Assembly (NCBI RefSeq): GCF_030717995.2
Contig: NZ_CP157743.1
Location: forward strand, 3,684,501 to 3,748,500
Direction: 5' to 3'
From: Methylomarinum sp. Ch1-1
GTDB taxonomy: Bacteria; Pseudomonadota; Gammaproteobacteria; Methylococcales; Methylomonadaceae
Length of the DNA: 64,000 bases
Shown here: one piece after another, positions 56,920-64,000 of the stretch
Layout of the letters: each line of letters starts with the position of its first letter
Numbering within the stretch: position 1 is the stretch's first letter
Made by a program: the position numbers and the translations under genes
Notes under the pieces: model-generated
Seen by the model: the letters and a program-made list of their open reading frames with translations, nothing else
What the model was told of the DNA's origin: nothing
The model's database searches: none

Positions 56920-57102
56920 TTAATCTTCGTCGCTGCTCGCGATGATTTGACGACCTTTGAAAAAACCATCGGGGGTCATATGATGACGTAAATGAGTTTC
57001 ACCGGTTAACGGATCTTGAGCCAGCGTTTTGCTGGTTAATGCATCGTGAGAGCGACGTTGACCACGTCTGGAACGAGTCACTTTACTTTTTTGTACAGCC
57101 AT
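56920..57102 (-). CDS. rpmF: 50S ribosomal protein L32
   Basis: 60 residues. [20 protein letters not shown] is the diagnostic N-terminus, followed by [20 protein letters not shown]. The Cys pairs of the zinc form of L32 are absent, as in many proteobacteria. It adjoins yceD, the usual neighbour. Confidence 0.96.
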   Translation of the reverse strand: MAVQKSKVTRSRRGQRRSHDALTSKTLAQDPLTGETHLRHHMTPDGFFKGRQIIASSDED

Positions 57103-57629
57103 TATTTATCTCCAGTATTTTTAAGTTTTGCTAAAACGGAAAATGGATTGTCAGACCTGATCTGTTCATTATCATCCTCAACCGGCAATTTTGCCTGACT
57201 TTGTTCGCGCGCGATACAGTCATAATCATGCCTGGGATAATCAGGCAACGCGAGCAACATCTCGTCCTCGACCAACTCCCGCAACGAGATCTTTTCGGCG
57301 TCCAGCAATAACGGCTCATATTCAGCGGCCAGTCTGTCCGCCTGTTCCAGCGAAGACACAACGCCTAAATTGACAGTGATCTCAAGAGGCCACAAAACCT
57401 CCTGCAAACATGTCTGGCAGGTTAAAGCCAGCGTTGCCTTAATCCTGCCATGAATAATTGCCTGCCGACCTTCTTTTGCAAAAGAAAATTCAACTTGCAC
57501 ATCCCCTTGCTTATCGGCTAGAAACTCAGATAACCGAGCAAACTCACTTATTTTGATTGTCCCCGACAACTCCCTTCGCCTTTCGGCGAACGCTATCGGA
57601 TCGATAAAATCAGGTAACCTGTCTAACAT
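57102..57629 (-). CDS. yceD: YceD/DUF177 family protein
   Basis: A 175-residue protein. The centre has [18 protein letters not shown] with a CxxC pair, then [25 protein letters not shown], typical of DUF177. It is linked to rpmF in most bacteria and is implicated in rRNA/ribosome metabolism. Its stop overlaps the rpmF start. It is transcribed divergently from maf. Confidence 0.92.
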   Translation of the reverse strand: MLDRLPDFIDPIAFAERRRELSGTIKISEFARLSEFLADKQGDVQVEFSFAKEGRQAIIHGRIKATLALTCQTCLQEVLWPLEITVNLGVVSSLEQADRLAAEYEPLLLDAEKISLRELVEDEMLLALPDYPRHDYDCIAREQSQAKLPVEDDNEQIRSDNPFSVLAKLKNTGDK

Positions 57630-57678
57630 AACTGTACAATGATATAGTTTATTAACTAAGCAGTCAATCCAATACGCG

Positions 57679-58257
57679 ATGAAAAAACTGGTTCTAGCTT
57701 CCCGTTCACCCTATCGTAGCGAACTGCTGCAAAAATTGAAGATAGCGTTTCTCACCTGCTCTTCCGATATCGATGAATCGGCAAAACCCTCTGAATCCGG
57801 GGAACAACTCGCCATTCGATTGGCGATAGCAAAAGCCGAAGCGGTCGCCAAAAAACACCCCAACCATCTGATTATCGGCTCCGACCAGGTCGCCGTGCAC
57901 CGGCATAAACAACTCTGCAAACCCGGCAATCGGGAAAATGCGCTCAGGCAATTAACTGAACAGTCTGGCCATGCCGTCAAATTCCATACCGGCTTATGCG
58001 TACTCGACAGCGCCAGCGGCAAATATCTGACCGCACTGGATACTTGCACGGTTTATTTCAAAAAACTCAGCGTCAACCAGATCCAACATTATATCGACCG
58101 CGAACAACCTTATGATTGCGCCGGCAGCTTCAAATCAGAAGGGCTAGGCATCGCCTTGTTCGAAAAAATTGACAGCGAGGATCCCAATGCACTGATCGGC
58201 CTGCCGCTAATCAAACTGGTGAATTTACTGGAACAATTCGACTATCCAGTACTTTAA
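57679..58257 (+). CDS. maf: Maf-like nucleoside triphosphate pyrophosphatase (YceF type)
   Basis: A 192-residue Maf protein. LVLASRSPYRSELLQKL (about 4) is the SxxR start motif, ESGEQLAIRLAIAKAEAV, LIIGSDQVAVHRH (about 68) the catalytic Asp region, and EQPYDCAGSFKSEGLGIALFEKI (about 140) the C-terminal block. YceF-type members hydrolyse 7-methyl-GTP; the position next to yceD supports that subtype. It is divergent from yceD by 49 bases. Confidence 0.92.
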   Translation: MKKLVLASRSPYRSELLQKLKIAFLTCSSDIDESAKPSESGEQLAIRLAIAKAEAVAKKHPNHLIIGSDQVAVHRHKQLCKPGNRENALRQLTEQSGHAVKFHTGLCVLDSASGKYLTALDTCTVYFKKLSVNQIQHYIDREQPYDCAGSFKSEGLGIALFEKIDSEDPNALIGLPLIKLVNLLEQFDYPVL

Positions 58258-58500
58258 CGCCGATTAATCGCGGTGTCATCATGAGTTCAGGCGTATCATG
58301 GAAGGTAGGAACAGCCACTCTCGGCTTGAGCATTTTAGCGGTTAGGGCGCGGTCAAGGAGCGCCGTAAGTCACAGAGCTCCCTCATTAAAAAATACCTGA
58401 ACCAACACATTGGTTAATATCGCGTCATCCCTCTGGGCGGCGCTCCTTCGCAAAGCGCCGTCTTGCCTTGGGATGCGCTGAACAGTGTGAAGCGCATCAA

Positions 58501-59157
58501 ATCCGACGGTTGCGATACCAACGTAGGGTGGATCAAGCGCAGCGGATCTACCCATGTAGGGCGGCTTCGCGAAGCAAGCCGCCAAACCCCGCCACCGGGG
58601 AAAAATTGGCCGTTGTGCGTATCCAGGCGGATTGCCTGGCGGCGAATCCACCCTACGATGGGTCAATCCGACGGTTGCGATACCAACGTAGGGCGGATCA
58701 AGCGCAGCGGATCCACCCATGTAGGGCGGCTTCGCGAAGCAAGCCGCCAAAAACCGCCACCCGGGGCAAAATTGGCCGTTGTGCCTATCCAGGCGGATTA
58801 CCTGGCGACGAATCCACCCTACGATGGGTCAATCCGACGGTTGCGATACCAACGTAGGGCGGATCAAGCGCAGCGGATCCACCCATGTAGGGCGGCTTCG
58901 CGAAGCAAGCCGCCAAAAACCGCCACCCGGGGCAAAATTGGCCGTTGTGCGTATCCAGGCGGATTGCCTGACGGCGAATCCACCCTACGATGGGTCAATC
59001 CGACGGTTGCGATACCAACGTAGGGCGGATCAAGCGCAGCGGATCCACCCATGTAGGGCGGCTTCGCGAAGCGAAGCAAGCCGCCAAAAACCGCCACCGG
59101 GGCAAAATTGGCCGTTGTGCCTATCCAGGCGGATTACCTGACGGCGAATCCACCCAC
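58501..59157. repeat. 166-bp tandem repeat array, four copies
   Basis: ATCCGACGGTTGCGATACCA starts copies at 58501, 58666, 58832 and 58998, so the period is 165-166 bases. Each copy contains GGATCAAGCGCAGCGGATC, GGCGGCTTCGCGAAGCAAGC, GGGGCAAAATTGGCCGTTGT and TATCCAGGCGGATTNCCTG. The 166-base period shifts the reading frame at each unit. Upstream, 58378-58440 matches the end of the composite repeat at 25658. No credible gene lies in 58258-59196. Confidence 0.9.
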
Positions 59158-59196
59158 CGGCGATCTTCGGTTGCCCTTCGTCTTACACCTCCATCA

Positions 59197-59979
59197 TCAA
59201 TCAAACGTCGCGGTATTTTTATTTTTGGCCTGATCTAGACCGCGCATGGAATCCATACCCTTGATTCCCTTTAACACCGCGCCTGATAAATTTGCATTCG
59301 TTAAATTAGCACCGCCCATTTGGCTGTCGGATAAATCCGCCCCCGTCAAATTGGCGCCGGAGAGATTAGCGGCGCGCAGATCGGCGGCATACAACAGCGC
59401 CCCGCTCAAATCAGCATCACTCAAGTCGGCGAACATCAACATCGCCCGACTCAGATTGGCGCCGCTTAAATTCGCGCCTTTCAACTTGGCTTTTTTTAGA
59501 CTGGCCCTCATTAGCCCCATCGGCTGATTTTTCATATCCGCTCCCCAATTGACACCGGATAGATTCGCTCCGCTGAGATCGGCATTGTCTAAATTGGCGA
59601 TGACCCTGCTACCGGTAAAATTTGCGCCTTTTAAATTTGTACGCATCATGCTAACGGCAAAAATACTAACGTTTGACAAATCGGCCTGCTGCAGATTAGC
59701 GCCGACCATCACCGTCAAATCCAAATTCAATCCGGACAAATTACTGCGGCTCAAGTCAGCGCCTCTTAAGTCCGCCCCCCATAAATCCGCCTGCCTAAGA
59801 TCCAGGTCCGACAAATCCACTCCGGCCAAATCTTTTCTGCGCAAATCAACCGTTGCCTTTGAACCGGCGGTCTTCAATCGTTGCACGACTTGTTCCCGGT
59901 TCAAATCAGCCGCAAATAGCGAGGAATTGAAGAAACAAGCTAAAACTAAAATTTGAGAAATATGCCCGAGGTATTTCAT
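59197..59979 (-). CDS. Exported pentapeptide-repeat protein
   Basis: About 260 residues from ATG at 59979, five bases after AGGAGAG. A signal peptide (MKYLGHISQILVLACFFNSSLFAA) precedes a short helical section and then about 36 pentapeptide units with A(D/N)LXX, for example LDLRQADLWGADLRGADLSRSNLSG and KLKGANLSGANLSRAMLMFADLSDADLSG. These fold as a right-handed quadrilateral beta helix. Cytoplasmic members can mimic DNA and inhibit gyrase, but an exported one probably has a structural or binding role in the envelope. The repeat length leaves little room for a second domain. Confidence 0.88.
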   Translation of the reverse strand: MKYLGHISQILVLACFFNSSLFAADLNREQVVQRLKTAGSKATVDLRRKDLAGVDLSDLDLRQADLWGADLRGADLSRSNLSGLNLDLTVMVGANLQQADLSNVSIFAVSMMRTNLKGANFTGSRVIANLDNADLSGANLSGVNWGADMKNQPMGLMRASLKKAKLKGANLSGANLSRAMLMFADLSDADLSGALLYAADLRAANLSGANLTGADLSDSQMGGANLTNANLSGAVLKGIKGMDSMRGLDQAKNKNTATFD

Positions 59980-60036
59980 CTTCGCTCTCCTATGTTTATG
60001 CACAGTTTATAGTAAAAACAATTTGAGCATATAAAT

Positions 60037-60400
60037 TCAGCAATTCCTAATTTGGGTCACAAAGAAGGCTTAGGGGCGGCGGCAGGGAGTCCGCCGATTA
60101 CCGCACGAACATTAAGTTAACTCTGGGCGGGGCGGGTTATTCAACCCGCCCCGAACGTTTTGGTTTTTTATTTGGCATAGGCTTGAAAGATTCAGGCCGG
60201 GGTTAAACCCCGGCCTGCTCAAGGCCCACTACGTTATGATTCATGTCGGACTCCTCTTTTATTTCGTTTAAAAATTACCGGTGCATTATGACACCTTGGA
60301 AAGGAGAGGAATCCATATCATCATCCTGCCTGGCGTATTTGTTGTTAATTTTCTGTTTTGCCACTCATTCTTTTAATGAGGTAGCCCTGGGCAGGGAGTC
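60037..60400. repeat. Spacer with fragments of dispersed repeats
   Basis: CAGCAATTCCTAATTTGGG at 60038 resembles the IS/MITE terminus. GGCGGGGCGGGTTATTCAAC at 60126 onward and TTTGCCACTCATTCTTTTAA at 60357 onward match ends of the composite repeat at 25649-26160. An 86-residue frame (60243-60503) crosses the repeat and is not credited. Nothing else is seen in 59980-60560. Confidence 0.6.
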
Positions 60401-60560
60401 CACCGATAACCATACGAACATTGAGTTAACTTGCGATGAGACTACGGAAGACGATTACTTAAATCCAAGAACATACTGTTTATCGCTATTGGTGAGATCA
60501 TGAAACCACGCAACATACATCGACCGGAAATCGATAACCCCGACTCTGAAGCATGAAATC

Positions 60561-61694
60561 TTAGGCAATTTTCGAGTCCGGCAGATCTTTGACTGCCAAC
60601 ACCATACCGCCTATTTCGACCCGGTTGCGCCCGTTATTCTTAGCCTGATACAGCGCCGCATCGGCGTTCTGAATCAACTTAGCGGCAATTTCGGCGCTGG
60701 ACATCTGTACTCTTCGTCCCGGCAGATAGGTCGCCGAACCGATCGAGATAGTTACCGCTATCCCTTCATCATTAAACTGAATAGGCAGCTCCTTAATACT
60801 GATACGGATTCTTTCGGCGATAGCACAAGCCATATCTTCGCCTATGTTCGTTAACAAGGCGACAAATTCTTCACCGCCGTAGCGAGCCAACACATCGTTA
60901 CTTCTAAGCTGTTTCTTGATGGCGCCGGCGACCGCCATCAACACTTGATCACCGACCTGATGTCCGTAAGTATCATTAACTTTTTTGAAATAATCGATAT
61001 CAAGAAACAAACAAGTCAAAGGTTGGTCATTCCGCTGACTGCGATCAAGCTCCTCGCCTATACGCTGCTCCAAGAAACGACGATTGTTGACTCCGGTCAA
61101 GGTATCGACCAGACTCGTCCTGCGCATCGTTTCAAAATTCAAGTTGTTTTCCAAACAAATACTGACGACCGAAACCATATGTTCGACAAAATCGGTAGCC
61201 ATATCGATAATAAAGCGATCGGTCTTATAGCTGCCTAAATTCAAGGACCCCATGTAATTGCCGCGCCGGGTCAACGGAAGAATGGCCACGGAAGCAGGCT
61301 TCTGGCTTTCGGAAAAAAAAACCGAACAATTATCAGGCTGATAACGCCCCAGGAACGGACGTCCGGATGCACCGAGAATGCCTTGCAATTTGCCCTTATC
61401 CTGCAATAGGATCAAACCTTCGGTGTTGCGATAGTCATAGCCGTCTTCTTCAAGATATTTAGCGATATCGCCCTTCTCATCCAATAAACAAAAGCTGATC
61501 ACATCCAGATCAAAAAATGCCTTGGCGTCATTCAGAATATGTTCAATCATTTCGGCCAACGAATTGAGCCGCAACAACCCCATTTCAAATACCTGGAAAC
61601 GTCTTAATGCCAGACTGTTATGTTGGACGCGCTCCAACATACCATCCAAATGACTTTGCAGGACTAATAAGTCAGTCGTTAAATCTTCTTCCAA
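60561..61694 (-). CDS. Diguanylate cyclase with N-terminal GAF-like sensor
   Basis: About 377 residues. The first ~190 residues resemble a cytoplasmic DUF484/GAF-type sensor (LQSHLDGMLERVQHNSLALRRFQ, VAILPLTRRGNYMGSLNLGS). The GGDEF domain has DTLTGVNNRRFLEQRI, FLDIDYFKKVNDTYGHQVGD and RYGGEEFVALL; RSND five residues before GGEEF fits an I-site. The start is uncertain: TTG at 61694 is the first in-frame start, and a Met lies at about residue 14. It should make c-di-GMP. It is divergent from the ligase gene by 295 bases. Confidence 0.9.
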   Translation of the reverse strand: MEEDLTTDLLVLQSHLDGMLERVQHNSLALRRFQVFEMGLLRLNSLAEMIEHILNDAKAFFDLDVISFCLLDEKGDIAKYLEEDGYDYRNTEGLILLQDKGKLQGILGASGRPFLGRYQPDNCSVFFSESQKPASVAILPLTRRGNYMGSLNLGSYKTDRFIIDMATDFVEHMVSVVSICLENNLNFETMRRTSLVDTLTGVNNRRFLEQRIGEELDRSQRNDQPLTCLFLDIDYFKKVNDTYGHQVGDQVLMAVAGAIKKQLRSNDVLARYGGEEFVALLTNIGEDMACAIAERIRISIKELPIQFNDEGIAVTISIGSATYLPGRRVQMSSAEIAAKLIQNADAALYQAKNNGRNRVEIGGMVLAVKDLPDSKIA

Positions 61695-61989
61695 ACCGAC
61701 AATCTCATAAGACAGACAACAATGCGATAAGGTTAGCAGTTTCCTGAAAAATTACTAACATAATTATGTTAACGTCTGGCAAAATTATAAGCTTGCAGCG
61801 AAGTGTCCATATATTAACCAGGTTATTGATTTATTCGAAAGCGACCACCGAACAAGGCCGGGTAAGTACAACGAGAGTCAGCCCGTAAAATTTCCAAAGA
61901 TATTCAACAAATGATCCAGCTTAGGCCGATCGCTCGTTATATAATTATCGAGCATTCAGGCATCCGCGTTTGTTTATTGAATCTTACCC

Positions 61990-63939
61990 ATGTTGACACA
62001 AGAGCAGAAAGAGCTATTAGCCCGCAGCGGGCTGCAACTTAACCATCTCGACGAAAAAAAGCTTTGTCATATCGCAAAGCACCCCGAACTGAGCAAAGAT
62101 TTGACCGATTCGGAACTGATCGAATTTCTGACCGTCGCCAATGCTTTGTATCGCGGCGGCGTAGCGATGATCAGCGACGCCGATTACGACTTTGTCTTTC
62201 AGACCGAACTGAGGAAGAGACAGCCTAACCATCCGTTATTACATACCGTCGAACCGGAAAGCGCATTTACCGGCAAAACGGTGGAATTACCGGTACACAT
62301 GCTATCCACCGACAAAGCTTACAGTTTCAAGGAAATTGAACGCTGGGCCGGCCGCATTGAAAAAGCGGCCACCGCTTTAAATAAACCCTTTGCCGATATC
62401 GTTTTTCGCGTCACCCCGAAATTGGACGGCTATGCCGCTTATGACGACGGCCAAACCCTCTATACCCGCGGCGACGGACGCAGAGGCACCGATATCAGCC
62501 GGGTCTTTGACCGCGGCCTGAACGTGGCTAATGGCGGAAAACGGGGCATGGGAGCGGGCGAAATCGTCATCAGTAAAAGCTATTTCCAGCGACATCTGGC
62601 GGAACATTTTGACAATGCGCGAAACTTCCAGGCCAGCGTGATCAAAGAAAAACAACTGGAAGCACATGCCGAACAAGCCATCAGGGATAAGGCGGCGGTG
62701 TTTTATCCCTTCGCGCAACTGCCGGACTGGACCGGCAACTGGGAACAATTGAGCAGCCAGTTTAAGGACATCATTGAATCGATCTGGCATAAAGTCGATT
62801 ACGATGTCGACGGCGTCATCCTGGAAATCACCGATGCTGAAATCAAGGAATACATGGGCGCCACCCGCCATCATCATCGCTGGCAGATCGCTTTCAAGGA
62901 AAATGTCGAAACCGCCGAGGTTGAAGTCCTCAATGTGACGCCGCAAACATCGCGCTCAGGCCGAATCACCCCGGTGGCCGAGCTGGAACCGACACGCTTG
63001 AGCGGCGCCCTGCTGTCCCGCGCCACCGCCCATCACTACAAGATGGTCTTGCACAAAGGCATAGGCCCAGGCGCCATCATCCGCCTAGCCCGTTCCGGGG
63101 AGGTCATTCCGAAGATCGAAGAGGTCATTCTGGAAGCCGAGCCGCAGATTCCGACCCATTGCCCTAGCTGCGGACATGAATTGGTTTGGGATAATGATTT
63201 TTTAATCTGCACCAATAACCTGGAATGTCCGGCGCAAATCACCCACAGCCTGGAGCACTTTTTTCGGGTGCTCAAAAATAATGACGGTTTTGGCCCGGCC
63301 ACGATCAGAAAGCTCTATGACCATGATATTCGTAGCGTCGATGCGATTTATCAACTGACCGCAGAACAATTTGAGGCGATGGGATTCGGTCCCAAGCAAT
63401 CACAAAACCTGGTCGACCAACTGGAACGCAGCCGTAGCGAAGCGATTGAAGATTGGCGTTTTTTGGCCGCATTTGGCGTATTTAGAATGGGATTGGGCAA
63501 TTGCGAAAAATTACTATCGCATTATCGCTTAACGGAAATTTTCGAATTGACGGAACAGGATATCGTCGGCGTCGAAGGCTTTGCCGAGAAAACCGCGGCC
63601 ATCGTCACCCAAGGGTTAGTGAAGATTCGTCCGCTGTTCAACAAACTCTATCAGTTGGGCTTTAATCTGATCAGCAGCCAAACTTCCGAATCGGATCGGC
63701 CGGCGCATCCGTTGTCCGGCAAGTTGCTGGTTTTCACCGGCAGCATGCAGCATGGAACGCGCGACGATATGAAAAAGGAAGCCAAAGCGTTTGGCGCCAA
63801 AGTCGGCAGCTCGGTAACAGGTAAAACCGATTATCTGGTGATCGGTGAAAAGGTCGGGGAAAGCAAACTGAATGCCGCTCGCGACAAAGACGTGACCATC
63901 ATCAGCGAGCAGAAATATCTGGAAATGATTAAGCAATAG
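61990..63939 (+). CDS. Divergent NAD-dependent DNA ligase
   Basis: 649 residues with LigA-like architecture. The Ia domain region (ALYRGGVAMISDADYDFVFQ, then HTVEPES and LPVHMLSTDKAYS) is followed by the adenylation motif VTPKLDGYAAYDDG with the nucleophile Lys (KLDG). TRGDGRRGTDIS, DVDGVILEI and RWQIAFK follow. An OB-like section, a Cys4 zinc finger (CPSCGHEL ... CTNNLECPAQ), HhH repeats and a C-terminal BRCT (LSGKLLVFTGSMQHGTRDDMKKEAK) complete it. The sequence departs from ordinary LigA at many positions (for example VTPKLDG instead of EPKLDG), so it may be a second, specialised ligase. The start is ATG at 61990. Confidence 0.88.
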   Translation: MLTQEQKELLARSGLQLNHLDEKKLCHIAKHPELSKDLTDSELIEFLTVANALYRGGVAMISDADYDFVFQTELRKRQPNHPLLHTVEPESAFTGKTVELPVHMLSTDKAYSFKEIERWAGRIEKAATALNKPFADIVFRVTPKLDGYAAYDDGQTLYTRGDGRRGTDISRVFDRGLNVANGGKRGMGAGEIVISKSYFQRHLAEHFDNARNFQASVIKEKQLEAHAEQAIRDKAAVFYPFAQLPDWTGNWEQLSSQFKDIIESIWHKVDYDVDGVILEITDAEIKEYMGATRHHHRWQIAFKENVETAEVEVLNVTPQTSRSGRITPVAELEPTRLSGALLSRATAHHYKMVLHKGIGPGAIIRLARSGEVIPKIEEVILEAEPQIPTHCPSCGHELVWDNDFLICTNNLECPAQITHSLEHFFRVLKNNDGFGPATIRKLYDHDIRSVDAIYQLTAEQFEAMGFGPKQSQNLVDQLERSRSEAIEDWRFLAAFGVFRMGLGNCEKLLSHYRLTEIFELTEQDIVGVEGFAEKTAAIVTQGLVKIRPLFNKLYQLGFNLISSQTSESDRPAHPLSGKLLVFTGSMQHGTRDDMKKEAKAFGAKVGSSVTGKTDYLVIGEKVGESKLNAARDKDVTIISEQKYLEMIKQ

Positions 63940-63943
63940 TCAC

Positions 63944-63969
63944 GGCGAGGCGCTTTTTAGCGCCTCGCC
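63944..63969 (+). terminator. Rho-independent terminator after the ligase gene
   Basis: GGCGAGGCGC, loop TTTTTA, GCGCCTCGCC is a perfect 10-bp GC-rich stem just after the stop. It is followed by TTCAGTCCTATTC, a weak T-rich tail. Confidence 0.75.
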
Positions 63970-64000
63970 TTCAGTCCTATTCGTCTATCTTCAAAGCCAA

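Noticed and set aside
58463-59141. Long overlapping frames across the tandem array
   Set aside because: They merely read the 166-bp repeat, whose length shifts the frame every unit. No start signal or family is visible.
58501-59157. Possible CRISPR array
   Set aside because: Units are ~166 bp and repeated end to end with no unique spacers, and no cas gene is near.
60038-60056. Lone MITE/IS-like end
   Set aside because: Only one terminus is seen with no partner end or target duplication, so it is treated as a fragment.
60243-60503. 86-residue plus-strand frame
   Set aside because: It crosses a fragment of the dispersed composite repeat and has no recognisable family.

Overview
The window reads as chromosomal DNA from a gammaproteobacterium. 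Supporting signs are the ubiG-mupP-yciK run, a classical yceD-rpmF-plsX-fabHDG-acpP-fabF-pabC-mltG-tmk-holB-pilZ-tatD cluster, slyX, galU and several lipobox outer-membrane lipoproteins. A pyruvate phosphate dikinase, repeat-rich spacers and c-di-GMP genes would suit a Methylococcales-type methanotroph, but no diagnostic gene is present, so that is inference. No rRNA, tRNA or CRISPR array was recognised.

Layout. 1-2123: end of ubiG, mupP, yciK, sufT. 2155-5908 (minus): an internally deleted beta-CASP nuclease remnant and a three-gene cassette (retropepsin-like protease, 7TM inactive transglutaminase, RimK-like ligase). 6199-8521: diguanylate cyclase convergent with a Ser/Thr kinase. 8525-11328: repeat remnants split by a group II intron. 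11329-18834: caspase-domain lipoprotein, HI0933-type flavoprotein, HDAC-like amidohydrolase, ppdK. 19047-21377: a second, decayed group II intron beside palindromic repeats and a MITE. 21388-28284: small proteins, slyX, an HMA-domain protein, a lipoprotein cluster and an SRAP protein. 28310-34256 (minus): amino acid dehydrogenase, 2-oxoacid:ferredoxin oxidoreductase and acyl-CoA synthetase, apparently one pathway operon. 34465-35873: a complete IS with a frameshifted transposase. 35931-45656: DMT transporter, galU, class V aminotransferase, PstS-like protein with porin, and a GGDEF/EAL protein with a FeeM-like acyltransferase. 46607-58257: fatty acid synthesis cluster and maf. 58501-59157: 166-bp tandem array. 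59197-63939: pentapeptide protein, diguanylate cyclase, divergent NAD-dependent DNA ligase.

The most distinctive theme is the mobile repeat ecology. A MITE family with 9-bp target duplications shares its outermost terminal bases with the resident IS. One MITE sits exactly in the pabC/mltG junction, where it destroyed the mltG ATG and rebuilt a GTG start. A palindromic module sits inside some MITE copies, and one module copy is itself split by the group II intron segment. A ~0.5-kb composite repeat occurs as two inverted copies about 11 kb apart.

Functional groupings worth attention are the dehydrogenase/ferredoxin-oxidoreductase/acyl-CoA operon, the caspase lipoprotein, the lipoprotein cluster at 22810-25508, and the AT-rich FeeM-like acyltransferase placed directly behind a c-di-GMP enzyme.
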